From: Promethearchaeota archaeon
Lineage (GTDB): Archaea; Asgardarchaeota; Lokiarchaeia; Sigynarchaeales; SOKP01
DNA length: 64,000 nt
NCBI GenBank assembly: GCA_019057735.1
Contig: JAHLWV010000001.1
Coordinates: 1 to 64,000, forward strand
Direction of reading: 5' to 3'
Shown here piece by piece: positions 54,581-62,912 of the stretch. Within the stretch, counting starts at the first letter, position 1, and every line of letters starts with the position of its first letter. Made by a program: the position numbers and the translations under genes. The notes beneath the pieces were generated by a model. It saw only the letters and a program-made list of their open reading frames with translations. It did not search any database and was not told where the DNA came from.

Positions 54581-55057
54581 GAAAGTCTCGACATCCTTGA
54601 TAAATTTCAAGGTCCCTCGCTCAATTTGTTTTGTTAATGTGTCTAACTCACGAAAATCGGGGTTGTCAATTAAAATGTGATCTAAAATCGAATCAACGCC
54701 TTTGGTCGTTGATGTAAGGTGGTATTTGTTCCAATTGCTTTCGGTAAACAAGTTCCAGTATTTTGTTTGCACTTTTTTATTACTTCCTGCTAGCCAAACT
54801 TCAAATCGAAATGTGTCATGAATAAAAAGGATCACAATTTTCAATTTTCGAGGTTTTAATGATTTTGGGAAGAAGTGAAAATATGTTAAATCCATGTAAC
54901 CAGAATAGATACTGCTTGATACGAGAAAATCAGGATATTTCTTGTTAAAATGCGATCTCAAGGCTTTAAAATATTGCATCAGTCCATTATACGCCTCTTT
55001 AATGTCTCCCTTCTTTAGCTGTTTTTTATATTCATTCATAGCGTCATGAAATGCCAT
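54560..55057 (-). CDS. DUF7000-like conserved protein
   Basis: 165 residues. LKKGDIKEAYNGLMQYFKALRSHFNKKYPDF, then SGYMDLTYFHFFPKSLKPRKLKI and FRFEVWLAGSNKKVQTKYWNLF form the pattern I associate with DUF7000, a family of small cytoplasmic proteins of unknown role. No signal or membrane segment. The start is ATG preceded by GGGAGGAATG in the minus strand, a strong site. It overlaps the hydrolase remnant at its 3' end. Confidence 0.6.
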   Translation of the reverse strand: MAFHDAMNEYKKQLKKGDIKEAYNGLMQYFKALRSHFNKKYPDFLVSSSIYSGYMDLTYFHFFPKSLKPRKLKIVILFIHDTFRFEVWLAGSNKKVQTKYWNLFTESNWNKYHLTSTTKGVDSILDHILIDNPDFRELDTLTKQIERGTLKFIKDVETFLSKQET

Positions 55058-55517
55058 GTTTCATTCCTCCCTCAAAAAGCTTAGTTGTTATAGCCGTTAT
55101 TGAGTGTTATAAAGAACAAGAGTGTAAATTATCTTTTATAATTTTCTTTTAAATAATAGGATAATGAGAAGTATTCTCTTGTTATTGCATAAAAGAATAA
55201 AGAAGATATATAAACAGATCTCACATATAGAAATTTGTTATTATTAAAATTACTGTAATTTCGATTAAAATGGATTTAAAAATTGATATAAAATACTTTT
55301 CATAATTAAAAAAAATAGGTGTATTATTATAAACGCAAAAGAATCTTTTGAATTAAGTGATCCTCCTTTCACCGAGCCATATATAGATATTGATGAATGG
55401 CGGGAGGACCCTAGACGCCATCGATACGTTCATGGTGGTTTTAAAGGCACTGATGCCAGATTTTCGTTCTATTTCCCACCGAAGGAGCAATATGATGGAC
55501 GGTTCTTCCAGTATATT

Positions 55518-57722
55518 ATGCCGATGTCTGGGAATGAAAATCAAGTAACGAATCCAAGTTACCCGGATCCATCCTACTCATTAAGCTTTGCCTTCGAGAG
55601 TGGTGGATATCTTTTGGAATCGAACTTAGGGAGGTTGGATATGTTCCCAGGAGAAGATCCCACCATCGCCGGATATCGGACCAGTGTGGCAGTGGCGAAA
55701 TATTCGCGCGTTTTGGCCTCTGAAATGTATGGTCCCCACCGCTCTTATGGGTATGCTTTTGGTGGAAGCGGTGGAGGATATAAGATAATAAGCTGTATAG
55801 AAAACACAGTCGGTGTCTGGGACGGTGTGGTGCCATTTATTCACGGAACACCAATGGCCATGATCAATGTATTCTCGGTACAAGCTCACGCAATGCGCGT
55901 GTTGAAAGATAAAATACCCGCCATCATCGATGCAGTAGAACCTGGTGGTAGTGGAGATATGTATAATGATCTAAACGAAGAAGAACAAGAGGCGCTTACC
56001 GAAGTGACTAGGATGGGATTTCCACCACGAGCGTGGTTCAATTACAGGAGAATAGCGTTCGGCTACACCGGAGTCTTAACTACACTCCTTGACCCAATGA
56101 TTAAATGGGATCCCACATACTTTGAAGATTTTTGGAAGGAACCGGGCTACCTCGGTGCGGATCCACCCCAATCGCTCTTAGACGCTCGGATAAAACACGA
56201 TACAACCATAAAAAAGCTTATTATGCCCGAAGATATCAGGCAAATGGGAGGATCATTGTCTATATCTGCGGGGCAAGATGGTAACATAGTCCCAGCAGGG
56301 TTTGTATTAGAGAGCGTGCCTGAAGGTAACATACAGGGGGCTTCAATATTCTTGAAAAACGGCGAAGCAGAGGGTTGCGTAGTTTACGCTGTTGCAGCGT
56401 TCGATGACATGGTAATGCTAGCCTATGGCGAGGAAAACTACCAATATCTGACAGCTATCAAGGTGGGTGACAAAGTGCAGATCGACAACTCTAATTATCT
56501 CGCAACTCAAACCTATCATCGCCATCAGGTTCCGTCACCTGAATACTATGTCTGGGACCAGTTCCGGGGCAGTGATGGTAAACCATTGTATCCACAACGA
56601 CCCGAGATACTGGGTCCGCGTCATGCGTATCAGGGCGCTGGTTCGGTCCAGACTGGCAAGTTTGAGGGCAAGATGATAGTTGTAGAAATGTTAACGGATG
56701 AGGTTGCCTATCCTTGGCAAGCTGACTGGTATCGCTCGAAGGTGAAAGCCGCATTGGGAGAAAAATTCGATGATAATTATCGACTCTGGTTTATTGACAA
56801 TGCGATGCATACTCCACCTGTGATCTCACCTATAGACTCCCATCCAGCAATAACCACTCGAGTTATCAACTATGGTGGCATATTGCAACAAGCACTGCGC
56901 GATGTGAGCGCATGGGTTGAAAAAGGCGTAGCACCCCCTGCGAGCACTACATATAAAGTGGTAGATGGCCAAGTGGAAGTACCACCAACTGCTGCAGAGC
57001 GCAAGGGAGTACAACCGGTGGTCAATCTTACAGTAAACGGAGGTATGCGTGCAGACGTCAATGTCGGGAAGAAAGTTAAGTTTTCCGCGGTTATCGAAGC
57101 ACCTCCAGATACCGGTTTTATTGTTGGTGTGGAATGGGATTTCGAAGGTAATGGCGATTATCCAATTACCGAGCAACTCAAAGGCACCAAGAGCAATCGT
57201 GTAAAGGTGAAGACCACTTATACCTTTTCCAAAAATGGCACATACTTTCCAGCAGTTCTTGTAACCTCGCAAAGGCAAGGTGACTCTCAAACTCCCAATG
57301 CACGAATCCGGAACATCGGTCGCGTGAGGGTCGTAGTAAGTGGTGGAGGAAAACAAGAACCTGAAGCTAAACAATTAATTTTTGAATTAAAAGAGATACC
57401 AGACAATTTTCAAGAAAAAGTAAACAAATATTTTGATACAATTGGACAACATACTACAGTAGCTCAGGGAAGAGAAATTTCAACCAATGAGATTGGCCCA
57501 AGATCTAAACGTTCTACAAAATTCGAAGTTGTTCCTTCTCCTGGTGAAGTTTCTTATACAATAAGATTTGAGGATATAGATTCAGGTATTGGCGTCTTTA
57601 TTGAAATAGAAATTGAAATCACAGGATCCTATAAAATGATGGCAAAAACCATAAAAAAAGTGTATTCAAAAAGGATTTTAGAAAATGCTATCGAAACTCT
57701 CAATAAAATTTTAAATGAATGA
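55518..57722 (+). CDS. Secreted-type alpha/beta-hydrolase with PKD domain, chimeric, start missing
   Basis: The coding frame is open from 55287. Homology-like sequence (ESFELSDPPFTEPY) begins by about 55341, but no ATG, GTG or TTG occurs before the ATG at 55518, so the real start is lost or non-standard. Residues from 55518: nucleophile elbow GYAFGGSGGGYKII (about residue 84), then AVEPGGSGDMY, FPPRAW, a C-terminal His in NAMHTPPV, and a PKD domain (about 505-610, VEWDFEGNGDYPI). The last 115 residues are a separate domain, AT-rich in DNA (about 33% G+C), resembling an SRPBCC fold, while the rest is about 55% G+C in sampled lines. It looks like a bacterial hydrolase fused to a native tail. 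No signal peptide is visible, perhaps because of the lost start. Confidence 0.6.
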   Translation: MPMSGNENQVTNPSYPDPSYSLSFAFESGGYLLESNLGRLDMFPGEDPTIAGYRTSVAVAKYSRVLASEMYGPHRSYGYAFGGSGGGYKIISCIENTVGVWDGVVPFIHGTPMAMINVFSVQAHAMRVLKDKIPAIIDAVEPGGSGDMYNDLNEEEQEALTEVTRMGFPPRAWFNYRRIAFGYTGVLTTLLDPMIKWDPTYFEDFWKEPGYLGADPPQSLLDARIKHDTTIKKLIMPEDIRQMGGSLSISAGQDGNIVPAGFVLESVPEGNIQGASIFLKNGEAEGCVVYAVAAFDDMVMLAYGEENYQYLTAIKVGDKVQIDNSNYLATQTYHRHQVPSPEYYVWDQFRGSDGKPLYPQRPEILGPRHAYQGAGSVQTGKFEGKMIVVEMLTDEVAYPWQADWYRSKVKAALGEKFDDNYRLWFIDNAMHTPPVISPIDSHPAITTRVINYGGILQQALRDVSAWVEKGVAPPASTTYKVVDGQVEVPPTAAERKGVQPVVNLTVNGGMRADVNVGKKVKFSAVIEAPPDTGFIVGVEWDFEGNGDYPITEQLKGTKSNRVKVKTTYTFSKNGTYFPAVLVTSQRQGDSQTPNARIRNIGRVRVVVSGGGKQEPEAKQLIFELKEIPDNFQEKVNKYFDTIGQHTTVAQGREISTNEIGPRSKRSTKFEVVPSPGEVSYTIRFEDIDSGIGVFIEIEIEITGSYKMMAKTIKKVYSKRILENAIETLNKILNE

Positions 57723-57876
57723 TCTCTTGGATTTGGCATTTCCAGATCATTTCCTTTTTTTTCTAATAATTATCGTTTTTAAGGTTATTATTGACCTAAA
57801 ATTTAAGTATGTTAAAAAACTAAGCTTCAAACCTAACTCCTAACTAAATAAAAGAATAACAATGAAAAAAAGTTTG

Positions 57877-58509
57877 TTAACTTCTTGGCCCAACCAGTTC
57901 CTTGATTTTTTTAACCCCTTCCACGGCATCAGATGCATAAGCGTCTGCGCCAATCTGTTCGGTAAAACGTTTAGAAACCGGTCCACCGCCAATTATCACT
58001 TTGGTTTTTTCGCGCAATCCTTCTTCATCCAGTTTTTTGATGACATCTTCCATCCCCAACATGGTGGTGGTCAGTAATGCTGACATGCCTAAGACATCAG
58101 GTTGATGTTCTTTAACTGCCTGCACAAAACTTTCGGTTTCGTTATCCGTCCCAATGTCGATGACTTCGAATCCGGCACTTTTCAGCAGAAAACCGACTAG
58201 GTTTTTACCAATATCATGCACGTCACCGGCAACTGTGCCTAAAAGTACCTTACCCGCCAGTCCTATTGAGATGTGCGCCAGATGCGGTTCCAGCACTTCC
58301 ATACCTTTGGTAAAGGCCTCACCAGCCATCATCAAATCGGTGAGGAAGAACTCCCTTTTCTCGAACAGTTTTCCACATTCGTCAAGCCCGGCGGTCATGG
58401 CGTTGAACACTTCGTGAGGATCATTACCAGAATCTAGACTGGATTGAACCAGTTCTTCAATATCGTATGAATTCCCCTCGCGAATGGCTTCGGTAATTAA
58501 AGTATACAT
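57877..58509 (-). CDS. Corrinoid (cobalamin-binding) methyl-carrier protein
   Basis: 210 residues from an ATG with GGGAGGT nine bases before it. An ORF start 87 bases earlier exists but lies inside the upstream gene. The N-terminal helical bundle has SLDSGNDPHEVFNAMTAGLDE. The B12 domain shows GDVHDIGKNLVGFLL (Asp-x-His-x-x-Gly, lower ligand His), GMSALLTTTM and VIIGGGPVS. The role is methyl-group carrier, like MtaC/MtbC/MttC. The upstream methyltransferase stop overlaps this gene's leader, so they are co-translated. Confidence 0.9.
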   Translation of the reverse strand: MYTLITEAIREGNSYDIEELVQSSLDSGNDPHEVFNAMTAGLDECGKLFEKREFFLTDLMMAGEAFTKGMEVLEPHLAHISIGLAGKVLLGTVAGDVHDIGKNLVGFLLKSAGFEVIDIGTDNETESFVQAVKEHQPDVLGMSALLTTTMLGMEDVIKKLDEEGLREKTKVIIGGGPVSKRFTEQIGADAYASDAVEGVKKIKELVGPRS

Positions 58510-58510
58510 T

Positions 58511-59707
58511 TTAGTACCTCCCATATTCTTGGACCATCTTGAATAGGTAGTTAATTTTCTCCAAATCCGTGCCTGGCGGTACAGCGCTAATCGCAAGCAT
58601 AAGAGAAGTTCGCATTTCTGTAGCCAACGTGCATACTCTCTTGACTAGGTCTTCGATTTCCTGTTTGGTGGCATCTCTCAGGAACTTGCCATGAACAATA
58701 TACGCGAAATTCTTCTTGTACTCTTTGGCAAGCTCAAATGCAGGGCGGTCATACTCTGGCAAAGTAATACCTTCTGGTGTGGTCGGGAAAATATAGTTTG
58801 AAAATAAAATCTGATGATTAATACCAGCCGGTTCGGTCTCGAGGATTTTCCGCATTTCCATAGGAGAAATGCAAGGAGCCACAATTGCTAGTTTCTTCTT
58901 GTGATGCAGCCAAACTTTTTCTATATAGGGCAACACATATTTGACATAATCTTGGCGGCTCAAAATCGGACTGGCAGCATATTGATCCGTCAATGACGCA
59001 CCGAGGAGTGACAAACCGTATTTGGCTGCTAAGTCAAACATCCGGATCGCTGCCTGGGTGGTCAATTCCATAATTGCAGGGTAAATCTCTGGATCGCCGC
59101 GTTTTCTAATTTTCTCTTTCCGAATCGGATCGTCCGTTTCAACATAGTCCTTGTGAATACGCATATCTAGGGGGAGTTTGTCGTCTCCCCTCAGCAACAT
59201 TGCCAGATCCCAAGGGCCATCTAGAGTTAGCGGTAGAAATAATTCGGATCGGCGTTTTTGAATCTCCAAAATCGTATCAAAATACATTTTGAGATGGCCC
59301 GTAGCTTCCTCTGGAATTTTAATCTTTTGTATGTCTTCTTTACTCTTAATCGGATATCCAACGGGGTAAGGCACCCGTTCTTCGGAGATTTTGAATTCCG
59401 TACCCATTTCACAAGCACCGACTATCATCACACCTTGCCATATCGGCACGGTAATCATGTCGCAATCAAACCGTTCGCAAACCAGTTCAGCCAATGCAAC
59501 ATTTGCTTCAGTGCTTTCTACTGTTAATTTCCAGTTATATTTAGGGTCCAACATGGATGGTTCGATATTTGTGGCCGCCAGCATTGTCGGTACTCGGTCT
59601 GGGAGACCGAATTGGGCTAGCATGAAGCGCTCCATCCCGTTAAGCTTACCGATATGCAGTTTGCCCTTAATGAGGGCTTTCAGCACGGTTACTATTAGAT
59701 TTGGCAT
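58511..59707 (-). CDS. Uroporphyrinogen-decarboxylase-family methyltransferase (MtaA/CmuA-like)
   Basis: 398 residues. The UroD-type barrel has VPIWQGVMIVGACEMG, LTLDGPWDLAMLLRGDD, GASLTDQYAASPILSRQDYVKYVLPYIEKV and VAPCISPMEMRKILETEPAG. The final part matches MtaA/CmuA-like methyltransferases rather than haem enzymes; the Cys in APC lies where the family has a zinc thiol ligand, and the His is replaced in part. It probably transfers a methyl group between a substrate or a cofactor and the adjacent corrinoid protein. The native substrate (methoxy, methylamine, methylthiol) is not decided. G+C is above the window average. No reactivation protein (RamA type) is beside it. Confidence 0.82.
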   Translation of the reverse strand: MPNLIVTVLKALIKGKLHIGKLNGMERFMLAQFGLPDRVPTMLAATNIEPSMLDPKYNWKLTVESTEANVALAELVCERFDCDMITVPIWQGVMIVGACEMGTEFKISEERVPYPVGYPIKSKEDIQKIKIPEEATGHLKMYFDTILEIQKRRSELFLPLTLDGPWDLAMLLRGDDKLPLDMRIHKDYVETDDPIRKEKIRKRGDPEIYPAIMELTTQAAIRMFDLAAKYGLSLLGASLTDQYAASPILSRQDYVKYVLPYIEKVWLHHKKKLAIVAPCISPMEMRKILETEPAGINHQILFSNYIFPTTPEGITLPEYDRPAFELAKEYKKNFAYIVHGKFLRDATKQEIEDLVKRVCTLATEMRTSLMLAISAVPPGTDLEKINYLFKMVQEYGRY

Positions 59708-59781
59708 AAAACTACTCCTTTCAATGGAATTATATAATCACCCATTATATTTATATCTATATTTCCTAGTAATATCTTATT

Positions 59782-60009
59782 TTGTTAAACAACTATCTTC
59801 ATTTTTTTCAAATTTTCAAATCAAATTCTGAATTATTAACAAAATTAGATGATATTCATAACGAAATGCAAGCAGATAAAGATGAATTAAAAAAGAATAA
59901 CGGTTATAGAATAATAAACGCACGAATTAAACAATTTTTAACAGCAAAACCTATAATTGAGAAGCTACATATAGCATTCAAGGATGCGATGGAAAAATTT
60001 AAAGCATAA
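59782..60009 (+). CDS. Short hypothetical protein, possibly a gene remnant
   Basis: 75 residues, mainly helical and charged, with GYRIINARIKQFLTAKPIIEKLHIAF. The sequence fits the end of a longer helical protein, but no start-proximal part is found between the methyltransferase and this frame. It ends 32 bases before the glycosyltransferase gene. No family is recognised, and the region 59708-60041 otherwise holds nothing clear. Confidence 0.35.
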   Translation: MLNNYLHFFQIFKSNSELLTKLDDIHNEMQADKDELKKNNGYRIINARIKQFLTAKPIIEKLHIAFKDAMEKFKA

Positions 60010-60041
60010 AATTCTATAACAAGATGGAGGACTAAAGTATA

Positions 60042-61298
60042 ATGCACATTGTGATAATAGCACCAGGAAGTCAGGGGGATGTTCAACCATTCCTTGCTCT
60101 TGGAAAAGGCTTGATAAAAGCTGGTAATACCGTGAGATTGGTAACCAATCAAAATCATAAAGAACAAGTCCAATCCCATGGACTTGAATTCTGGCCTATC
60201 GAGGTCAACACGGAAGATATTATCAGAAGTGAAAAAATGAGAGAAGCTTTAGAAAGCGGAAAGCTTCTCACATCTATGGCTCGAATGGGAAAAGAGTTAA
60301 AACAACACGCTGAATTATTTGCGCAGAGAGGACTGGCCGCTTGTCAAGGAATGGATATGCTAATAGCAGGGATAAGCGGTTTATTTATGGGGCATTCTCT
60401 ATCAGAGAAGCTAGATATTCCATTCGTACAAGCCCATAATATACCGTTCACACCCACTAAAGCCTTTCCTGGAACACTTCTCCCTAGATACCCCTCTTGG
60501 CTCGGAAGTTACCGTGTATCGCACCGTATTACTCGGCAGATTGTGTGGCAAGCTTATCGCCCAACGGATAAAGTGGTTAGAGAGCAAGTGCTTGTTCTAC
60601 CTAAATCGCCATTTTTTGGACCTTTCAAGTCTGAATCCCTAAGGAATGGTCCAATAATCTATGGGATAAGCCCGTCGATTATTTCTCGACCTAAGGATTG
60701 GACCGATAACATCCACATCGCGGGATTTTGGTTATTAGATCCCGCTGATGATTGGGTTCCTCCTTCAAACATAACGGAGTTTCTTCAAGCGGGATCGGCT
60801 CCTTTATATATCGGATTTGGGAGCATGAGCAGTAAAAAGCCGGAAGAGACAGCAAATCAAGTACTTCAGGCATTGAAAAAAACAGATCAACGAGCTATTG
60901 TTTTTTCCGGTTGGGGTGGATTAAGTAAGAAAAATCTACCCGATTCTGTTTTAATGATTGACTCAGTACCACATTCATGGCTTTTTCCGCGTGTTAAAGC
61001 CGTTATACATCATGGAGGTGCTGGTACAACTGCTGCTGGTCTTAGTGCAGGTGTGCCTTCTATTATAGTTCCCTTCCATGGTGATCAACCATTTTGGGGG
61101 AGGCTTATAGCAAAGCTAGGAGTCGGACCGAACCCCATTCCTCGTAAAAAGTTATCGGCTGACAAACTTGCTAAAGCTATTCAAGAGGTAGTAACAAATC
61201 AAGTAATGCGTGAAAGTGCTGCTAACCTTGGGTCGAAAATTCGAGCAGAAGATGGTATTACAAGGGCAATTGAGATAATTCATGAAATTAAAGAATAA
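60042..61298 (+). CDS. GT1 glycosyltransferase (UGT/sterol-glucosyltransferase-like)
   Basis: 418 residues, a GT-B fold. The N-terminal GSQGDVQPFLALGKGLIKAGNTVRLVTN is diagnostic for the sterol/macrolide branch. The C-terminal donor-binding motif is VIHHGGAGTTAAGLSAGVPSIIVPFHGDQPFWG (His, Asp-Gln), with HSWLFPRV before it. It would transfer a sugar from a UDP- or similar donor to a lipophilic acceptor. The acceptor in an archaeon (glycolipid, polyprenol or other) is unknown. The start follows GATGGAGGAC by a good gap. Confidence 0.9.
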   Translation: MHIVIIAPGSQGDVQPFLALGKGLIKAGNTVRLVTNQNHKEQVQSHGLEFWPIEVNTEDIIRSEKMREALESGKLLTSMARMGKELKQHAELFAQRGLAACQGMDMLIAGISGLFMGHSLSEKLDIPFVQAHNIPFTPTKAFPGTLLPRYPSWLGSYRVSHRITRQIVWQAYRPTDKVVREQVLVLPKSPFFGPFKSESLRNGPIIYGISPSIISRPKDWTDNIHIAGFWLLDPADDWVPPSNITEFLQAGSAPLYIGFGSMSSKKPEETANQVLQALKKTDQRAIVFSGWGGLSKKNLPDSVLMIDSVPHSWLFPRVKAVIHHGGAGTTAAGLSAGVPSIIVPFHGDQPFWGRLIAKLGVGPNPIPRKKLSADKLAKAIQEVVTNQVMRESAANLGSKIRAEDGITRAIEIIHEIKE

Positions 61299-61308
61299 TT
61301 TTTTTTTT
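61299..61308 (+). terminator. T-tract terminator after the glycosyltransferase
   Basis: Ten consecutive T immediately after the stop codon, with no hairpin, typical of archaeal termination. Confidence 0.5.
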
Positions 61309-61389
61309 ATAATAATTTATCACATTTCATATATCTAATGCTAATTAAAATAATAAATAGAAATAAAAAAGATATAAGAATTGGTTTAA

Positions 61390-62796
61390 ATGTCCGAAAA
61401 GAAGGATGAGTTTTTACAAGAAAAAGATATTACAGTGAACAAAGTTCCGTTTAGTCAAAAGGCTTATTTTGGATTATCGATCGCGGGAATGACATTTATA
61501 TCTAGCATGATAGATGGAGCCATGTTAAAATTCTATACCGATTTTATATTATTTCCCGCTATTTGGTTTGGAATCATGCAATTATTATTTGCTATTGTAA
61601 ATGCAATAAATGATCCCGTAATTGGATATTATTCAGATCGAGCAAGTTATATTGAAGGGAAAGGAAAACGAAGGAGATGGATGATTAGATCCCTTCCTCT
61701 GGTGGCTGTTGGATATTTTTTAATGGTTTTCATGAGTCCTGATTTTCCTGATGAGCTTATTTTTATTTTTTTGTTTATTGCGTTTGTAATTTTTGACACT
61801 GGAAATGCCATGAATGGAATTAATAGGGGAGCCCTCATGCTTACGGTCACGGATGATGATAACGAGAGAGCCTCTTTAGTATCGATAAATCTGGTATTCC
61901 AGACAATATTGGGTATTATTTCATACCTATTAATACTGCTTTTTTTTATTGAGGGAGATAATCCTTTTCCTTTAGCGGTCATAGTTATAGTACTTGCGTC
62001 TGTAGGTGTTATTGGTGTTGGAGTTGCACTTTTAGGCGCGAGAAGGATAAATGAACCTTCCAAACTATACGATGAAGAAACTTCTCCTGACATTAAGAGA
62101 CTAATTAAGGATGTTGTTAAATCGAAAACATTTATTTTTTACATTCTTCTTCAATTTGTAATGGGCGCCGTTTCCGCAACGGTTATAACCTTTCAGGTTT
62201 TTTACTTTGAAGATGTTATTGGAGTTCCGGGAACTGATGTTATGATAGTAAGTGCTATTACGCTACCTTTTACTTTTTTCGCATATTACTTGGTACAAAT
62301 CGTCTCTAAGAAATTTGGCGCTAGGAAAACCCTTATGATGTTCATAATGTTAAGCATTATGGCATTTCTTGGGCTTTTTTTAACCAGGATTTTTATCTTG
62401 GCAGTAATATGTTACTTTATGATTAACATGGGGAACGCTGCCTTTTGGATTCTATCTACACCCATTTTTGGAAATGTTATTGATGAATACGAATTAAAGA
62501 CAGGTACTAAACCCATCGGAACTTTTTACGGAATTAACGCAATTTTTATAACACCAAACAAACAGATCATGACATTTCTCTTTACAACGATTCTTTCAAT
62601 CACGGGATATGTCGGAGGGACTGGAGTAATTCAAACTGAAAGCGCAAAGTTCGGTATTCAAATTGGAGTTGGACTCGTTCCAATAATACTTTTTGGTATT
62701 GGATTTCTCCTTTTGCTATTCTTTCCGTTACGTGGTGAAAAACTCGCAGAAGTTAAAAAAGAGATTAAAAAAATATATGATAAAAGATTGGAGTAA
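61390..62796 (+). CDS. GPH-type sugar/cation symporter (MelB-like)
   Basis: 468 residues and about twelve helices. NAINDPVIGYYSDRASYIEGKGKRRRWMIRSLP is the GPH-specific loop with NDPxxGxxSDR. IDEYELKTGTKPIGTFYGINAIF lies in the second half. It imports a glycoside with sodium or proton. It is followed by a GH4 glycosidase gene, the same order as in melibiose-type systems. The second GPH protein in the window is at 26680. Confidence 0.88.
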   Translation: MSEKKDEFLQEKDITVNKVPFSQKAYFGLSIAGMTFISSMIDGAMLKFYTDFILFPAIWFGIMQLLFAIVNAINDPVIGYYSDRASYIEGKGKRRRWMIRSLPLVAVGYFLMVFMSPDFPDELIFIFLFIAFVIFDTGNAMNGINRGALMLTVTDDDNERASLVSINLVFQTILGIISYLLILLFFIEGDNPFPLAVIVIVLASVGVIGVGVALLGARRINEPSKLYDEETSPDIKRLIKDVVKSKTFIFYILLQFVMGAVSATVITFQVFYFEDVIGVPGTDVMIVSAITLPFTFFAYYLVQIVSKKFGARKTLMMFIMLSIMAFLGLFLTRIFILAVICYFMINMGNAAFWILSTPIFGNVIDEYELKTGTKPIGTFYGINAIFITPNKQIMTFLFTTILSITGYVGGTGVIQTESAKFGIQIGVGLVPIILFGIGFLLLLFFPLRGEKLAEVKKEIKKIYDKRLE

Positions 62797-62912
62797 AGTA
62801 TGGTGAGGTGGTATTATTTCTTTTTTCTTAAAAAATCCTTCTCTTTTATCATTTTCTCAAGAATTTGAGCAAAAGAAAGTTATAAAAATCTTTTTGTATT
62901 AAAATCATTATT

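Noticed and set aside
55516..55889. Overlapping minus-strand frames inside the hydrolase gene
   Set aside because: They are antisense shadows of a higher-G+C coding sequence, with no ribosome binding site or recognisable protein.
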